Program-made: the position numbers and the translations under genes
In this document: in pieces, positions 53,491 through 64,000 of the stretch
Layout: every line of letters begins with the position of its first letter
Numbering within the stretch: the first letter of the stretch is position 1
Assembly: GCA_028551475.1 (NCBI GenBank)
Contig: CM052357.1
Span: 20,502,451-20,566,450, forward strand
Direction: 5' to 3'
Source: Casuarina equisetifolia
Lineage: Eukaryota > Streptophyta > Magnoliopsida > Fagales > Casuarinaceae
DNA: 64,000 nt
Notes under the pieces: model-generated
The model's database searches: none
What the model was told of the DNA's origin: nothing
The model's input: only the letters and a program-made list of their open reading frames with translations

Positions 53491-54502
53491 ATAGATAAAA
53501 GATTATGGTGAAAAGGAGGGGCAAACAAAACATGATGTAATGATGAATAGGGGTTGTGCTAATAATAACCAATGTGGGTAATAAGATTACGGGTTTGGTC
53601 AAGTAGGTAAATAAATACAAGGAAAATATGAATTCAAGATACTTAAATTATATGTTATGTGATCACTAGCTCATGAATCTATAATCCATGCAGAAGAAAA
53701 AAAAATTGGGTAAAAAAGCCCTACTAGTAAAATTGGCAAAAGAGTCAAATGGGCCCATCTAATTAAGGAGGGTCATAAGCCAACTCTATTGATTTGAAGT
53801 TAAGGTGAGCCTAATGAATCCATCAATAGTACTACTTGGAGTAAAAGGAGGACCCATTAAACTCATACTCAAATCGGGAAGGCCTTTGATAAAAGGAAGC
53901 CCACCAAAGGCACCAATTACATAATGGTTAGTAAACTAGGGCCATAATTAAAAGGATTGGGTGCTCAATTATGGTGTTATAAGTAGTGGATCTATTGGGC
54001 CTCCTTTTACCTCCTCCCTTTTGTTTGGGCTTCCATCTAGAAGGATACCCATCCAAAAGGAAGTAGGCCTTATGGATGTAACTTGGCTTTTTGCAATAGG
54101 TGCAATGAAGCTGTTATCCATTATGGGCCAAGGTGGTAAAGGCACTTAAACCTTGGACTTGTTAGATGAGATGAAAACATTGCCCATGCATAAAGCCCAT
54201 GAAGCCGAAGGACAAATTGACTAGTCAATAAAGTCCAACTAGCCCGTGAAAGACCTGCCAGCATTTTCATGAATGCTACTGAAGCCAATGACATAACTAG
54301 AAAACCCGCTAGCATGTTGTTGCACCTCCATTCAATTAAAGGTCCAAATTGAAGATCGGGGGGCTAGGATTATAAGTCCAAATTTAAAACTAAAAAAAAA
54401 TGCAAAGAAATTCCTAATTGATACTCATTGATGCGATAGAAAGGAAAAACAAAAAAAAAAAGGTAAAAGTGTGATCTCAAGATTTAATTGGTTGTGTTAT
54501 TA

Positions 54503-56365
54503 TGTAAAAAATTGAATACCAACAAGTGTGGGAATCACTATTATGATTTCTATAATGAATTATATACAATATCGCCTCCTCTTATAGGTGCTATACCTAT
54601 TCTATATAAGATATATACCTAAAACCTAATAAGTGTAGGAATATTATTGATAACTCTATTTTATATAGAGTTATTTTGATTATTTTAGGTAATGTTTAAT
54701 ATAGTTTTTATTAAATTATATTTGTATTTAATTATATTTATGTATATTTTTGTTATTTTATGCAGTAAATCCAAAGTAGAAGAAAAAGAAGCAATAAATC
54801 ATGCAAAATCAAATTATGGAAAAAGAAAGAAAACGACAAAAAGGAAAGTCAAAAGAAGAAAGGAAAATCGTAACCTATTGGGTTTTGGAAGCCGATTAAC
54901 AAAAGGTGGTGGATAATCGGGTTTTGAGGACGGAAAACAGAGAATAGAGAATAGAGAACAGAGGAGAACAGAGGAGAGATTCCGGCGGCTAGGACCTCGC
55001 TGGAAAAGCAAAGGCCACGCGCGATAGCGCGGGACCCTGTAGACGCCGGCAGTTTGGCGAAAGCCGACCGTAAGGTTCTTTTCCGGCGAAGGTACCTATT
55101 CCTGGCCATTCTTTTCCTTTTTTCGGCCAGATTTGAGAGATTTTCGATGATCTGAAAGCAGATTTGAATTCCTAGAGAGATTTTCGTCGTTTCTGTACCA
55201 GATTCACAGCGATTCACGGCGGTTTCCAACGAAGAAATGCGAACGCCGACTTTGTCCATTCCGCTAGATCTACGCATTTCTATGGTAGATTTGCACGATA
55301 TTTTTACAAATCTGCAACCTAGGCGTCCCAATCTACATTTCTGGAGGTTTCTGTGAAGACCGGTAGTGAACGGCGGCGGCACATAGAGGCGCATGCGGAA
55401 GGCGTGGCGGCATGTTTTAGCTCGTTTTTCTTTCGTTCTTTAGATAGTTTCTTCTTCACCTTGTGATGTGTAGATTTGTGCAATTTATTTTGTGATTTGA
55501 AGACATTTGGTGACAACTTTAATATTTTTAAATTTCAGAATGCTTTGTTTACGTTTTTACACTGATTTAGGTTATTTAAATATGTTATTTTAGTTTAATA
55601 TATTAGAGCTACGACGGAACTTAATTATAATGTATGAATGTTATGATTATTTACGTTTTGTGAGATATTTTATGAATGTGAAGTTGCATGTTACGGAGTT
55701 TAATGCTTTTAGGTGACTAGCTACCACTTAGATGACTTGATTTGCATGTTAAAGACCGACAAGAAATAGCATGCAGTTGCTTCTTGTAATATGTAACCAT
55801 AGATTAATATGGATAGACATATACCATGTTATTTGTGTGGCTTTTGGTAATAAGATGATCGAAAGATTTATTGTAAACCAGGAATATTCACAGAACCTAA
55901 TGCATTTGGTTTGTTTCAATTCACATATAGAGATATAGTGAATTAATGAACTAAATAGGTTTACTATACCTAGATATAGGATAGTAAATAAATTAGAAAA
56001 TTTTGTCATCACATAAGTAGAGTTAATCTTGCTAACATGGATGATTGACATTTGTACCTAGTAATTAGGTGAAATCGGATGCTCTAACATCTTTCATTTA
56101 TCAAGTTTAGATTAAATTTAGTTATTAAATTCATAATTTACCATTTCGGTTGGCTAGATAAATTTTAGGAGTTGTTCACCATTAGTAATTAATTAGTTTA
56201 GTAAACACCAGTCTTCGTGGGATGATATCTATACTCATCATTATTTACTTGTTCGACATGTACACTTGCATGTAGAATTTCACCGAACAATTACAAAGAG
56301 AATATTACATGGGATATTACATTCAAATGGGGCAACACATCAAGGATTGCCTATAACCATTAATA
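54503..56365 (-). repeat. 5' LTR of the nested Copia element (interrupted)
   Basis: The LTR halves 54503-54647 and 56290-56365 flank the solo LTR. The right end reads TTAATA where the other LTR has TTAACA. Confidence 0.85.
54648..56289 (+). repeat. solo LTR, variant of the gag-only family
   Basis: It opens TGATAACTC with a hairpin (AACTCTAT...TATAGAGTT) and closes CACCGAACA. The last 700 bases (from about 55605) match the LTRs at 2803-4082 and 19014-20301. The block from about 54700 to 55560 is different and GC-richer. Flanks ATTAT (54643-54647) and ATTAC (56290-56294) form a 5-bp duplication with one change. At 1642 bp it is about 350 bp longer than its relatives. Confidence 0.87.
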
Positions 56366-56900
56366 GATGTCCAAGGCATTAATGTTACATAACATATGTT
56401 CAATCAAAAATGGCACTACAGAATTTCTCTAAAACTACATTATAAAATGCCTTGGAATTTGAGATAAAATGCGAGATATTTAAACAAAAGACAATAGATG
56501 ACATGGCTAATGTCGAGACATCAATAGAAGGTAACAAAAGGTACAATTGATGCTTAGCTTTACCGAACCCAATCATTACCTTAGTTAAAAGTGCCTAAGA
56601 CATGCAAAAGTCAAGGTAAAAAAAACAATGCATTTATTATTAGATGTCAATTTAGTAATGGAAATCAAATTACAATAAAAGCAGGACACAAATAAAGCAT
56701 TTTTAAGTAGCAAAGTTGTCATGAGTTGAGTGGATCCAATTTCTATGGCAACCACATGTGTTTTATTAGGAAGCCTTGTAGACAATAATTTCATCAAGCG
56801 AATTTCTCAAGTTCATTCATTCCATCTAACATTTATATTGCAAGTGCATTTTCTATAGTGACGACAAATGGGTGGCTCCTGCAAATCAATCTTACCCCAG
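56366..56900 (-). pseudogene. old Copia pol relic, protease and pre-integrase part
   Basis: The minus-strand frame 56585-56797 reads like the Copia GAG-pre-integrase region (RLPNKTHVVAIEIGSTQL, then LISITKLTS). It continues, across the nested element at 48106-56365, into the integrase relic that ends at 48105. The upstream border is not visible. Confidence 0.75.
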
Positions 56901-59900
56901 GTATAAACTATAATGCTATGAAACTTTAAAACTGAATATAATTTTACCCATATATTATACCTTTGAAGTCCCTGTTAGTTTTGCCATATCTTACTTGGAA
57001 GGTCTTCCTAACTCATTTCACATTCCCTATTCTTATTAGAAAAGGAAGTAAACTATCATCCATCGAATTGACCATCCACCCCAAGATCGCTAAATGATTT
57101 TGATCTCAAAGTTCTACTTTATCATTATCATTGGTTGGTTTAGGAAAGTTCCATCAAGAAATCCAATTTTTTTTGTGCTTGGAGAGCTTGGAAGACTTGA
57201 CAACTCCATAAGTTGTAATTTGACTCTTTTAAAAGCTTGAAAGTCGTCAATGGTGTTTCAGGACTATCAATGGTGATCAAGAAAAGTAGGTTGCAAAGTG
57301 GTGCTTTGGGTTTGGTTAAAGGAGCTTATAGATGCTTTTGGCTTTATGTCTCTTTTGGGAGAAGAAAAAAAGAAAGAGGCTAGTTGCAAGTGCTTGAATT
57401 GGCTTGGCAATATTTGTGTCAAATGCCTATTATGGAAGTCACTAGAACACAAGTTATTTTGAAAAAGGTGTGAACCTCGGAACATGCAATGATATTGTTT
57501 TGGATCCCACTAAACGAGAGAAGGCCAATATCAAAGGATAATTTTGATGTGCTTAGGTTAGTCAAAAATACAATTTAGAGGATTCAAACTTAGGATATCT
57601 ATTTTACAAAATCTCTTACATGAGTCTTTATTATCTTGATTACACCCCATTCCATGAGAAAATAATGAAAACATAAACAACTAAGTTTTAAACATTGTTA
57701 TAAGGATAAACCTTCAACTACATCTTTTACACTTGGTTTTGGAAAATGTTTGATGGTGGAGCTGGTAGATCTACTAGTATTTTAAAGGCCATTGATGTGG
57801 AATAATTGGTAATTGTTGGCATTTAAGTTCCTTACCAACTTGAGCACAATTAACTTGTCAAGTACTAGTAAGTTGGGTAGGGCTGACTAGACAACTTCGA
57901 TTGACAAAAGGCACCATAGAAGTAAAAATAAAAGGCTAAATAATAAAATTACACTTCTCATTCATGTGCCTCTAATAAGGGGCTAAAGTAAACCCATTAT
58001 CCAAATGCATGAAGAAACTATTTATGCATTAAACAAGTATTGAAAACTCATTTATCATCTTTGAAAGATTAAGCAAAAGGTGTAATTATGCATTTAGTTA
58101 CCTAAGATGACACGGTCAAGCAATGCTTTTAGCCAACTAATCATTCAACCATTCATTTCTTCCTTATCATTTTTGGTACCTCTTTGGTACCAAAAACTTC
58201 AATGAGAGTTGAAGTGTTGTCAAAATCTTGACAAGCTCCCTTTCACCTTTTTTGCTTTTTTGGCAGAGCTAATACACTTTTAAAGTTGCTGGAATCCTAT
58301 ATAGATTATGCCCCTCCACTTTATTTCCTTTCCATCTCTGTAGCCTATAAATAAGACTAATGATCTTAAGGATTTTTTCTTTGCAATTATTGGAAGAAAC
58401 TTGAAATTCATTATCATGGATCATAGTTTACAATATCACTACCACAAATTTCTAGATATAATTAAAGGCTATAATATTTCTTTTTTCCCCTTACAGCAGA
58501 AGTTTACTATAATAGATTTCAAAAATAAAAATCCTTTTCAACTTTTCTTGGGCCAAGTGTTTATCTCCTTGAAACCTAATTTTACATGCTTTCTGCATTC
58601 GTTTATGGATTTAATGTACTCATATTCTAATTGGTTTACTATTGTGTCTTTTGGATTATTTTTTTTTAACATAATACATGCAAAGTCTAAACATTTGAAG
58701 TTTTTAAAATCACCAATGAAGAATATGATTTGTAGTACAACCTTTCAAACCAATTGTTGAGAACTTGACCTAAGTACATAAACCATAAATAAACCATCAA
58801 ATAAATGAATTAACAACCAACTGACGTCAAAGTGAATTTTGAGTAATTATTCCTTTAAGCAAACAAAAAAACCATAATAAAGGTTGACCTCTTCAAGTAC
58901 CTTGCGTAAGGGAGGAACTAGAATGAACCCCACCTGTCCTTGTGTTCCCTTAAATGTGTATTAATTACATGGACCACCTTTGTCTACTTATCATTACAAC
59001 AATTGCTTTGTGTGGTCCAAATATTATTTTCTATTGGAAAGAATTATCAACTTTATAAAATATAAAGTGCTAGTGAATTGTCCAAATCGTGCAAGACATT
59101 TAAACCCTTTTATGACAGAGCCATGTGCGAATAAATGTGGTCATAAAACTATGCTTCAATAGTGACCCGCCAAATAACTTCCTCTATAGTTAGAGTACCA
59201 AAAAGGCTTCATTTAATAATTATAGGGTGATCAAGAATATGATAAATTGGTGAACGAGTTGATTTACTCGAAGCTCATGTTTTAAGTTGCCCTCATATGA
59301 CATAATCAATGACATGTCATAATGTAGACTTATTCAATGCATGTGTGTTTGTGTGACACATTATTTTTCTTAACATTAAAGTGTAACAAACCCAACCAAT
59401 GAGTCAAAAGGTTTAACTTGTTGGTATGATAAGTTCAATTATTTTTAGACCATAACATTTCATCATGCTTCCAATCCAACATCCCGGCTGCCCACTCCAC
59501 ATTGACTCCACTCTAGCCTAATGCATTTAGACGCCTCTTTGGCACATAACATTTAGTCACTAGGTAACCCTTTTTACAAGTTGCCCCTTCCATAATTTAA
59601 ACTTAAAATATAGGGTTTGTCTTTGATATCAATTGTAAAAAACTCAACCATTGAATCAAAAGTCCTAAACTTGTTGGTATGATAAATTCAATTACTTTTA
59701 GATGGTAACATAAAGGTTTCAAATTTGACCATCATCAACACATAACATGGTCAATGGTTCATCTTATGGTTTCTTTGTGAGCTAGAGAGGGCTTTGTTAA
59801 GGATGGGACCATAAGAAGTAACCAAGTGAATTGTTGGCAACTAAAGAAGCCAAAAAACATTTGTATAAAGTTTCATGTTCGCTTTCAATTCTACCTTTCA

Positions 59901-60931
59901 AATTTGAATGGAATTGGTTGTATAACCGTCATGGTTAAAAGAAGTCGTTCGAGGTATTTAATTTGTTTGAACTGCATAGTTGTTACAGTGATACAAGATT
60001 TTATGAAAAAATCTTAAATTATTTTATTTTACCTTGTTTGTGAAATATCACTAATTGCATTTTACAAAAAGTTATTCAAAATATCTATGTTTTATATAAA
60101 ATAATTTTCACATTTTTAATAATAAAATTTGGATTTAAATGCTTTCTCTAAAAACTCAGTTACCAAAGACATTAAAAAATTATCAAAATTAAATTGAAAT
60201 TCCAAGAAATTTCAATAACTTTAAGGGTACATGTTGAAAATTGGCCCGTAAATTTATTTTATACTCTCCTTTACAAATATGTCTGATGAAGATTTTTCAT
60301 ATTCTTATAATATAATAAAATTTTCAATTTATTTCTTGCTTTTAGTAGGTTTTTGAATTTCTTTATTTTTTCATTTTTTATATACAGAATTTTATGTATA
60401 ATTTTTCATGTCTACGAGCCTCTGACCCAATTGGGCCCTGCAGTTCTGGGATTCGACAGCATTTGATCGGTTACCCATTTTCCCTGTCGCCTTGCTACCC
60501 AAAAGGTCCATCGGACGTGACAGACAGTCCACCAAACCCTTCTGTCATCCCTTTGGACCCCTTCGTGTTTTTGGTTGCCTTCTTGCTGTCGGTACACAGA
60601 TTAGGTTGATGTTTGGGCGTGCGGAGCTTCTTCGATGGCCTGACCCAACCTCAGAATGTGAAAATTTCAGCAGATGCGAAGATCCGTGTTCTGTTTTATG
60701 TTTCTGGAGTGAATTCAGAGTATGGGATAACTGATGACGCTCTGTGATTCTTAAATGCTTTAGAAGAATTATAGAATATAAGCCAATTATTTTTGTTGAT
60801 GGGGCCTGGAAGAGACTTTTAACCCCACGAACCCCACCGACGAAGACACACGGATTCCACATTATAATTGCAGGAAACTGGCGAGGACAACACGCAAACT
60901 GGCGAGATACGGACAAAGGGTGGAGAGGGAG
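56901..60931. other. AT-rich intergenic DNA upstream of the deaminase
   Basis: I recognise no gene. The left end may hold gag remnants of the old Copia relic. A diverged direct repeat lies at 59384-59456 and 59634-59709 (ACTTGTTGGTATGATAA shared). The block from about 60400 is GC-richer and contains the likely promoter and 5' UTR of the next gene. The small frames at 58401-58760 and 60394-60916 look like chance. Confidence 0.45.
59384..59709. repeat. diverged direct repeat pair
   Basis: 59384-59456 and 59634-59709 share ACTTGTTGGTATGATAA and a following TTCAATTA.TTTTTAGA. About 250 bases separate the starts. Nothing identifies the family. Confidence 0.6.
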
Positions 60932-63775
60932 ATGAGCGAGGGAGAGAGGAACATGGATTGGTGTGTTTCAATGCCAAAGGTGGAGCTTCACGCTCACCTT
61001 AATGGATCCATCAGAGACTCCACACTTCTGTAAGCACTTGCAACTCTGTCCCTTTCTCTCTTTCTGTGGCTAAAATAGCTTAGGCTTTGTTTCTAGTCCT
61101 CAGAATGTTTAGTGCAACGTATTTCTTGATACTGAGCTGTTCTTTTGCTACAGCGAACTTGCTAGAGTACTGGGTGAAAAGGGTGTCATAGTTTTCTCAG
61201 AGGTGGAGCATGTTATCATGAAAAGTATGTCCATTGTCATTTATTCTCTTTGGCCGCTGAGGAAATTTAGGAGAGAACAGAACTTTACTTTTGAATCTCA
61301 AAATTTTTTGTTATTTGGTACCCGATAAATGGAAGCCTCAACACAGTGGTGCCAAGAACAGCCCACTTGGCTCGGGTGGAGGTGGGCTTTCATTCTCAGA
61401 TGCCAAGAAATGAACAACTACGAGGATGATTTTCTTTTGCTCCCTTTTTGTTTTCAGTTTTCTGGCTTCTCAGTCTTCCTTGGTGGTGATACCTCGGTTT
61501 TATCGAATCTTGACTTTGGTAACTGTGTTCTTCGTTTCAGATGACCGTTCTTTACGCGAAGTCTTCAAATTGTTTGACTTGATCCATATTCTAACAACTG
61601 ATCATACAACTGTTACAAGAATTACCAGAGAAGTATGTCAACTTCCCTATGCATAGAGATCTTTAACTGCAATGCGTTTACATTGATCTTTTTTTTTTTT
61701 TTTTCTCTCCCTCGGAGGATAGGTTATTGAAGATTTTGCCGCTGAAAATGTTATATACCTAGAGTTAAGAACCACTCCTAAGGTACTTAAATGAAATTTT
61801 GAGTTTTACTTTTCCTTGCGTTTCATTCCTTTTGAGTTGAGATATGTACTTGATTGATTGAGAAAAAAAGAGTTTTGTTTTGCTCAGAAAAATGATTCTA
61901 TAGGAATGACCAAGCGCACTTATATAGAAGCGGTATTAGAAGGTCTAAAGACTGTTAGTACAGTTGATGTTGGTTTTCCAGCTTATAACATGGATGTTGG
62001 AAGTCCTTTAAAACCTGCATCTGTAAATGATGTGCGTAACGGACGAGCAAGAAAAAAGATACATGTGAGACTTCTTTTGAGTATTGACCGTCGGGAGTCA
62101 ACTGCAGCGGCAATGGAAACTGTATGTATATCCTGTGGTTTGCTAGGCTCTATTAAAGCTCATATGATTGACAGGTGATAAGTTTTTAATTGTCTTTCGA
62201 CTTATTGTAGGTTAAGCTTGCACTGGAAATGAAAGATTTAGGAGTTGTTGGCATTGACCTTTCTGGAAATCCTGTTGTGGGTGAATGGTATGTCTTCACT
62301 AGTCATTGCCTTGAGTTTTTGGTAGTAGATGAGCGCTTTCTTTTAATTGTTACTGAGATGTAACCATCCCAAGTTGTCTTTGTGTCTAAGGCAGGAACAC
62401 ATTTTTGCCAGCATTGCAGTTTGCTAGAGAACATGGTCTTTTCATAACTCTTCATTGTGGGGAGGTCTGTTTGTCTTTCTATTGCCTGCAGCTGTTTTTG
62501 TTGAAGTCATCCTGACTAGCTTATTTTCCTAACTTAGTGCTTGTAGGTACCTAATCCAAATGAGATACAAGCAATGTTAGACTTTGTTCCCCAAAGGGTT
62601 GGGCATGCGTGTTTCTTGGATGACGATGATTGGAAGAAGTTGAAATCCTATAGTATCCCGGTTAGTTATATGTGAAATAATTCTTTTTTTCATGTGACAT
62701 TCATTTCTCTTGAATGATAGTAATACTTTCTAGTGACTTCTATAAAATGGATGCCAAGAAGTTGAGGCAAGAGCCCGATTGGTTCAATTAAATTGCCATT
62801 CCAATCTGGAAACTAAGGTCTCAAATTTGTTATAGTTTTGTCCAATGAGTTCAAAAGAGTTTCGATTTGATGTCATCTCCAGAATATTTGCACATTTTAA
62901 AACCGAAGACTTCTTTGAGTAATCCTGCATATGATGGAATACCTATCATCTATGATGTCCTTACTTTCAGTCCATTTGCTCCGTTCTCTATGTTTTCTGT
63001 AAAACTAATTTTAAATCATTATGGCCCAAAAACTCCATGAAGTATTGTGAGAGAAACAAAACTAGCATATATATGTGATTGAACTGCTATTCCACCTACC
63101 TGCTTATGAGAAGGGATGCCATTTGATTCACTGACCTTTGACAAATTTCTCATTTTTTATTTGTCTAGCTAACTTACTTAATCTCCTTGTCCTCTCACAT
63201 CTCTTCAGGTTGAAATTTGTCTGACTTCCAACATCGTGACTGCATCTGTATCTTCAATTGATGTTCATCATTTTGGTGAGTCTGCATCTTGTTTAACTTA
63301 GAGGTCTAAATCAGAAGAAAGATAAAGAGTCCTAGTATTCTGGGTTAAGCACACCTCTTCTAGATAAGCCTTTCCCGTACAGGTTGTTAAAGCATATTTA
63401 CTTTGCTAGTCATACACTTTAAAATCTCTCCCTATAACACTGGATTTAATTATTCAGCTGATCTTTATAATGGAAAACATCCATTAGTCCTCTGCACTGA
63501 TGATGCCGGGGTGTTCTCCACCAGTCTTTCCAGCGAGTATAATCTAGCTGCTTCTGCATTTGGTAGGTACTTACATGTGGTACAGGTAATGGCATTTGAA
63601 TTTAAAGCTACCATCATTGACTATACTTATTTTGTTTGTTACCTACCCAGGTCTTGGAAAGAGGGAAATGTTTCTACTGGCAAAAAATGCAGTTGAATTT
63701 ATATTTGCGAGTGATTGGGTTAAGCAGGATTTGAGAAGTACTTTTGAATTGTCCTCCAAGATGCTGGATTTCTGA
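60932..63775 (+). CDS. MAPDA: N6-methyl-AMP deaminase (adenosine deaminase-like)
   Basis: This is a cytosolic zinc hydrolase that converts N6-methyl-AMP, released by turnover of methylated RNA, to IMP and methylamine. Exons: 60932-61029, 61154-61224, 61541-61632, 61723-61782, 61888-62121, 62211-62287, 62395-62464, 62547-62660, 63209-63275, 63458-63562, 63651-63775. They join in frame with GT-AG borders into 370 residues, near the roughly 355 I recall for Arabidopsis. Deaminase marks are the zinc pair H20/H22 in VELHAHLNGSIRDSTLL, H231 and the catalytic Glu E234 in LHCGE, H254 in RVGHAC, and D309/D310 in CTDDAGVFS. A second in-frame ATG at 60953 gives 363 residues and an N-terminus closer to the known protein (MDWCVSMPK), so it may be the main start. 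No defect is visible. Confidence 0.94.
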
Positions 63776-64000
63776 TAAAATTGCAGTTGAGGGGCAAATT
63801 AGACCCGGCTGCTTTAGGTAGCCAGGTTTCAGAACCTTTTGATTAGCTTAAGCTACAAAGATGTTTACTTTGTAATCAAGATGATATTTGACTATGAATG
63901 TTTCTTTCCTCGGTATTGTTAATTAGTCATTCCCTGTCTCCGGATAAGTTAGTGGATAAATCAGCATGTAACACGGTGATCTAGGAAGGGATGGCAGCTA
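63776..64000. other. deaminase 3' UTR
   Basis: Sequence after the stop codon to the window edge. I see nothing further in it. Confidence 0.6.

Larger units (their letters stand above)
48302..54502 (-). pseudogene. Copia gag-pol remnants, minus strand
   Basis: In minus-strand order: a gag tail with a degenerate zinc knuckle (CTYCKKP region near 54080-54115), a protease and pre-integrase region at about 52790-53620 that carries a tandem duplication, and an integrase end at 52089-52346 (ATYLINRLPSPSFGKIMPYE and YHKGYKLFD). The reverse transcriptase start near 49620-49640 and 51406-51420 (IDYHDT) is split by the solo LTR. Further RT and RNase H lies at 48927-49133 and 48696-48911. Stops and frame changes are frequent. 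Confidence 0.85.
48106..56365 (-). mobile_element. Ty1/Copia retrotransposon, minus strand, with two nested solo LTRs
   Basis: The short LTRs are at 48106-48301 (196 bp, 3' LTR) and 54503-54647 plus 56290-56365 (5' LTR, split). On the minus strand the purine tract TTTAAGAGGGAG directly precedes the TGTTAATGGC start of the 3' LTR. A perfect target duplication, GATGT, lies at 48101-48105 and 56366-56370. The interior is a broken gag-pol. Two solo LTRs (49648-51405 and 54648-56289) have inserted since. Without them the element is about 4.9 kb. It sits inside the integrase of an older Copia relic. Confidence 0.88.

Noticed and set aside
54849-55394. 181-residue minus-strand open frame in the solo LTR
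   Set aside because: It lies wholly inside an LTR, is of low complexity in parts and resembles no protein known to me. The length is explained by the GC-richer block.
60545-60916. 123-residue minus-strand frame upstream of the deaminase
   Set aside because: No recognisable family. It overlaps the likely promoter and 5' UTR of the deaminase and has no clear partner exons.

Overview
This window is nuclear DNA of a flowering plant, most likely a woody dicot. The evidence is split genes with canonical GT-AG introns, AT-rich intergenic DNA, a plastid-type tRNA fragment, and dense nested LTR retrotransposons of plant Copia and Ty3/Gypsy types. The species cannot be read from the sequence alone.

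Five host loci could be rebuilt. (1) The last two exons of a plastid glucose-6-phosphate/phosphate translocator, + strand, 270-701. (2) A tandem pair of glycoside hydrolase family 1 beta-glucosidases, + strand: a dead copy spread over 14768-23205 and an intact 12-exon copy at 24332-27723. (3) A 9-exon RNA pseudouridine synthase 6-type gene, minus strand, 28483-32880, convergent with the intact beta-glucosidase. (4) An intronless CYP77B-type cytochrome P450, + strand, 42850-44370. (5) An 11-exon N6-methyl-AMP deaminase, + strand, 60932-63775. They share no evident pathway and look like an ordinary set of plant neighbours.

The rest is mostly retroelements, often nested. On the left, a Copia element (2722-13498, +) has its 5' LTR split by a 5.9 kb gag-only Gypsy-type element (2803-8741) with a perfect 5-bp target duplication. 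The dead beta-glucosidase is split in exon 7 by a minus-strand Gypsy element (16214-21730), which itself carries a solo LTR (19014-20301) of the gag-only family. In the middle, a minus-strand Copia element (34764-39859) sits beside a duplicated intergenic segment. On the right, an old minus-strand Copia relic (45940-48105 and 56366-56900) carries a plastid-like tRNA-Phe and is split by a younger Copia element (48106-56365). That younger element is split twice more, by a 1.76 kb solo LTR in its reverse transcriptase and by a 1.64 kb solo LTR of the gag-only family in its 5' LTR.

No CRISPR array, bacterial operon or new enzymatic system is visible. The most notable items are the gag-only LTR family with a hairpin at its LTR start (three insertions, all + strand), the head-to-head LTR palindrome at 1160-2490, the poly(A)-tailed insertion at 33567-34075, and the tRNA inside a Copia relic. 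All exon borders come from reading frames, splice sites and recalled family features, not from transcripts.
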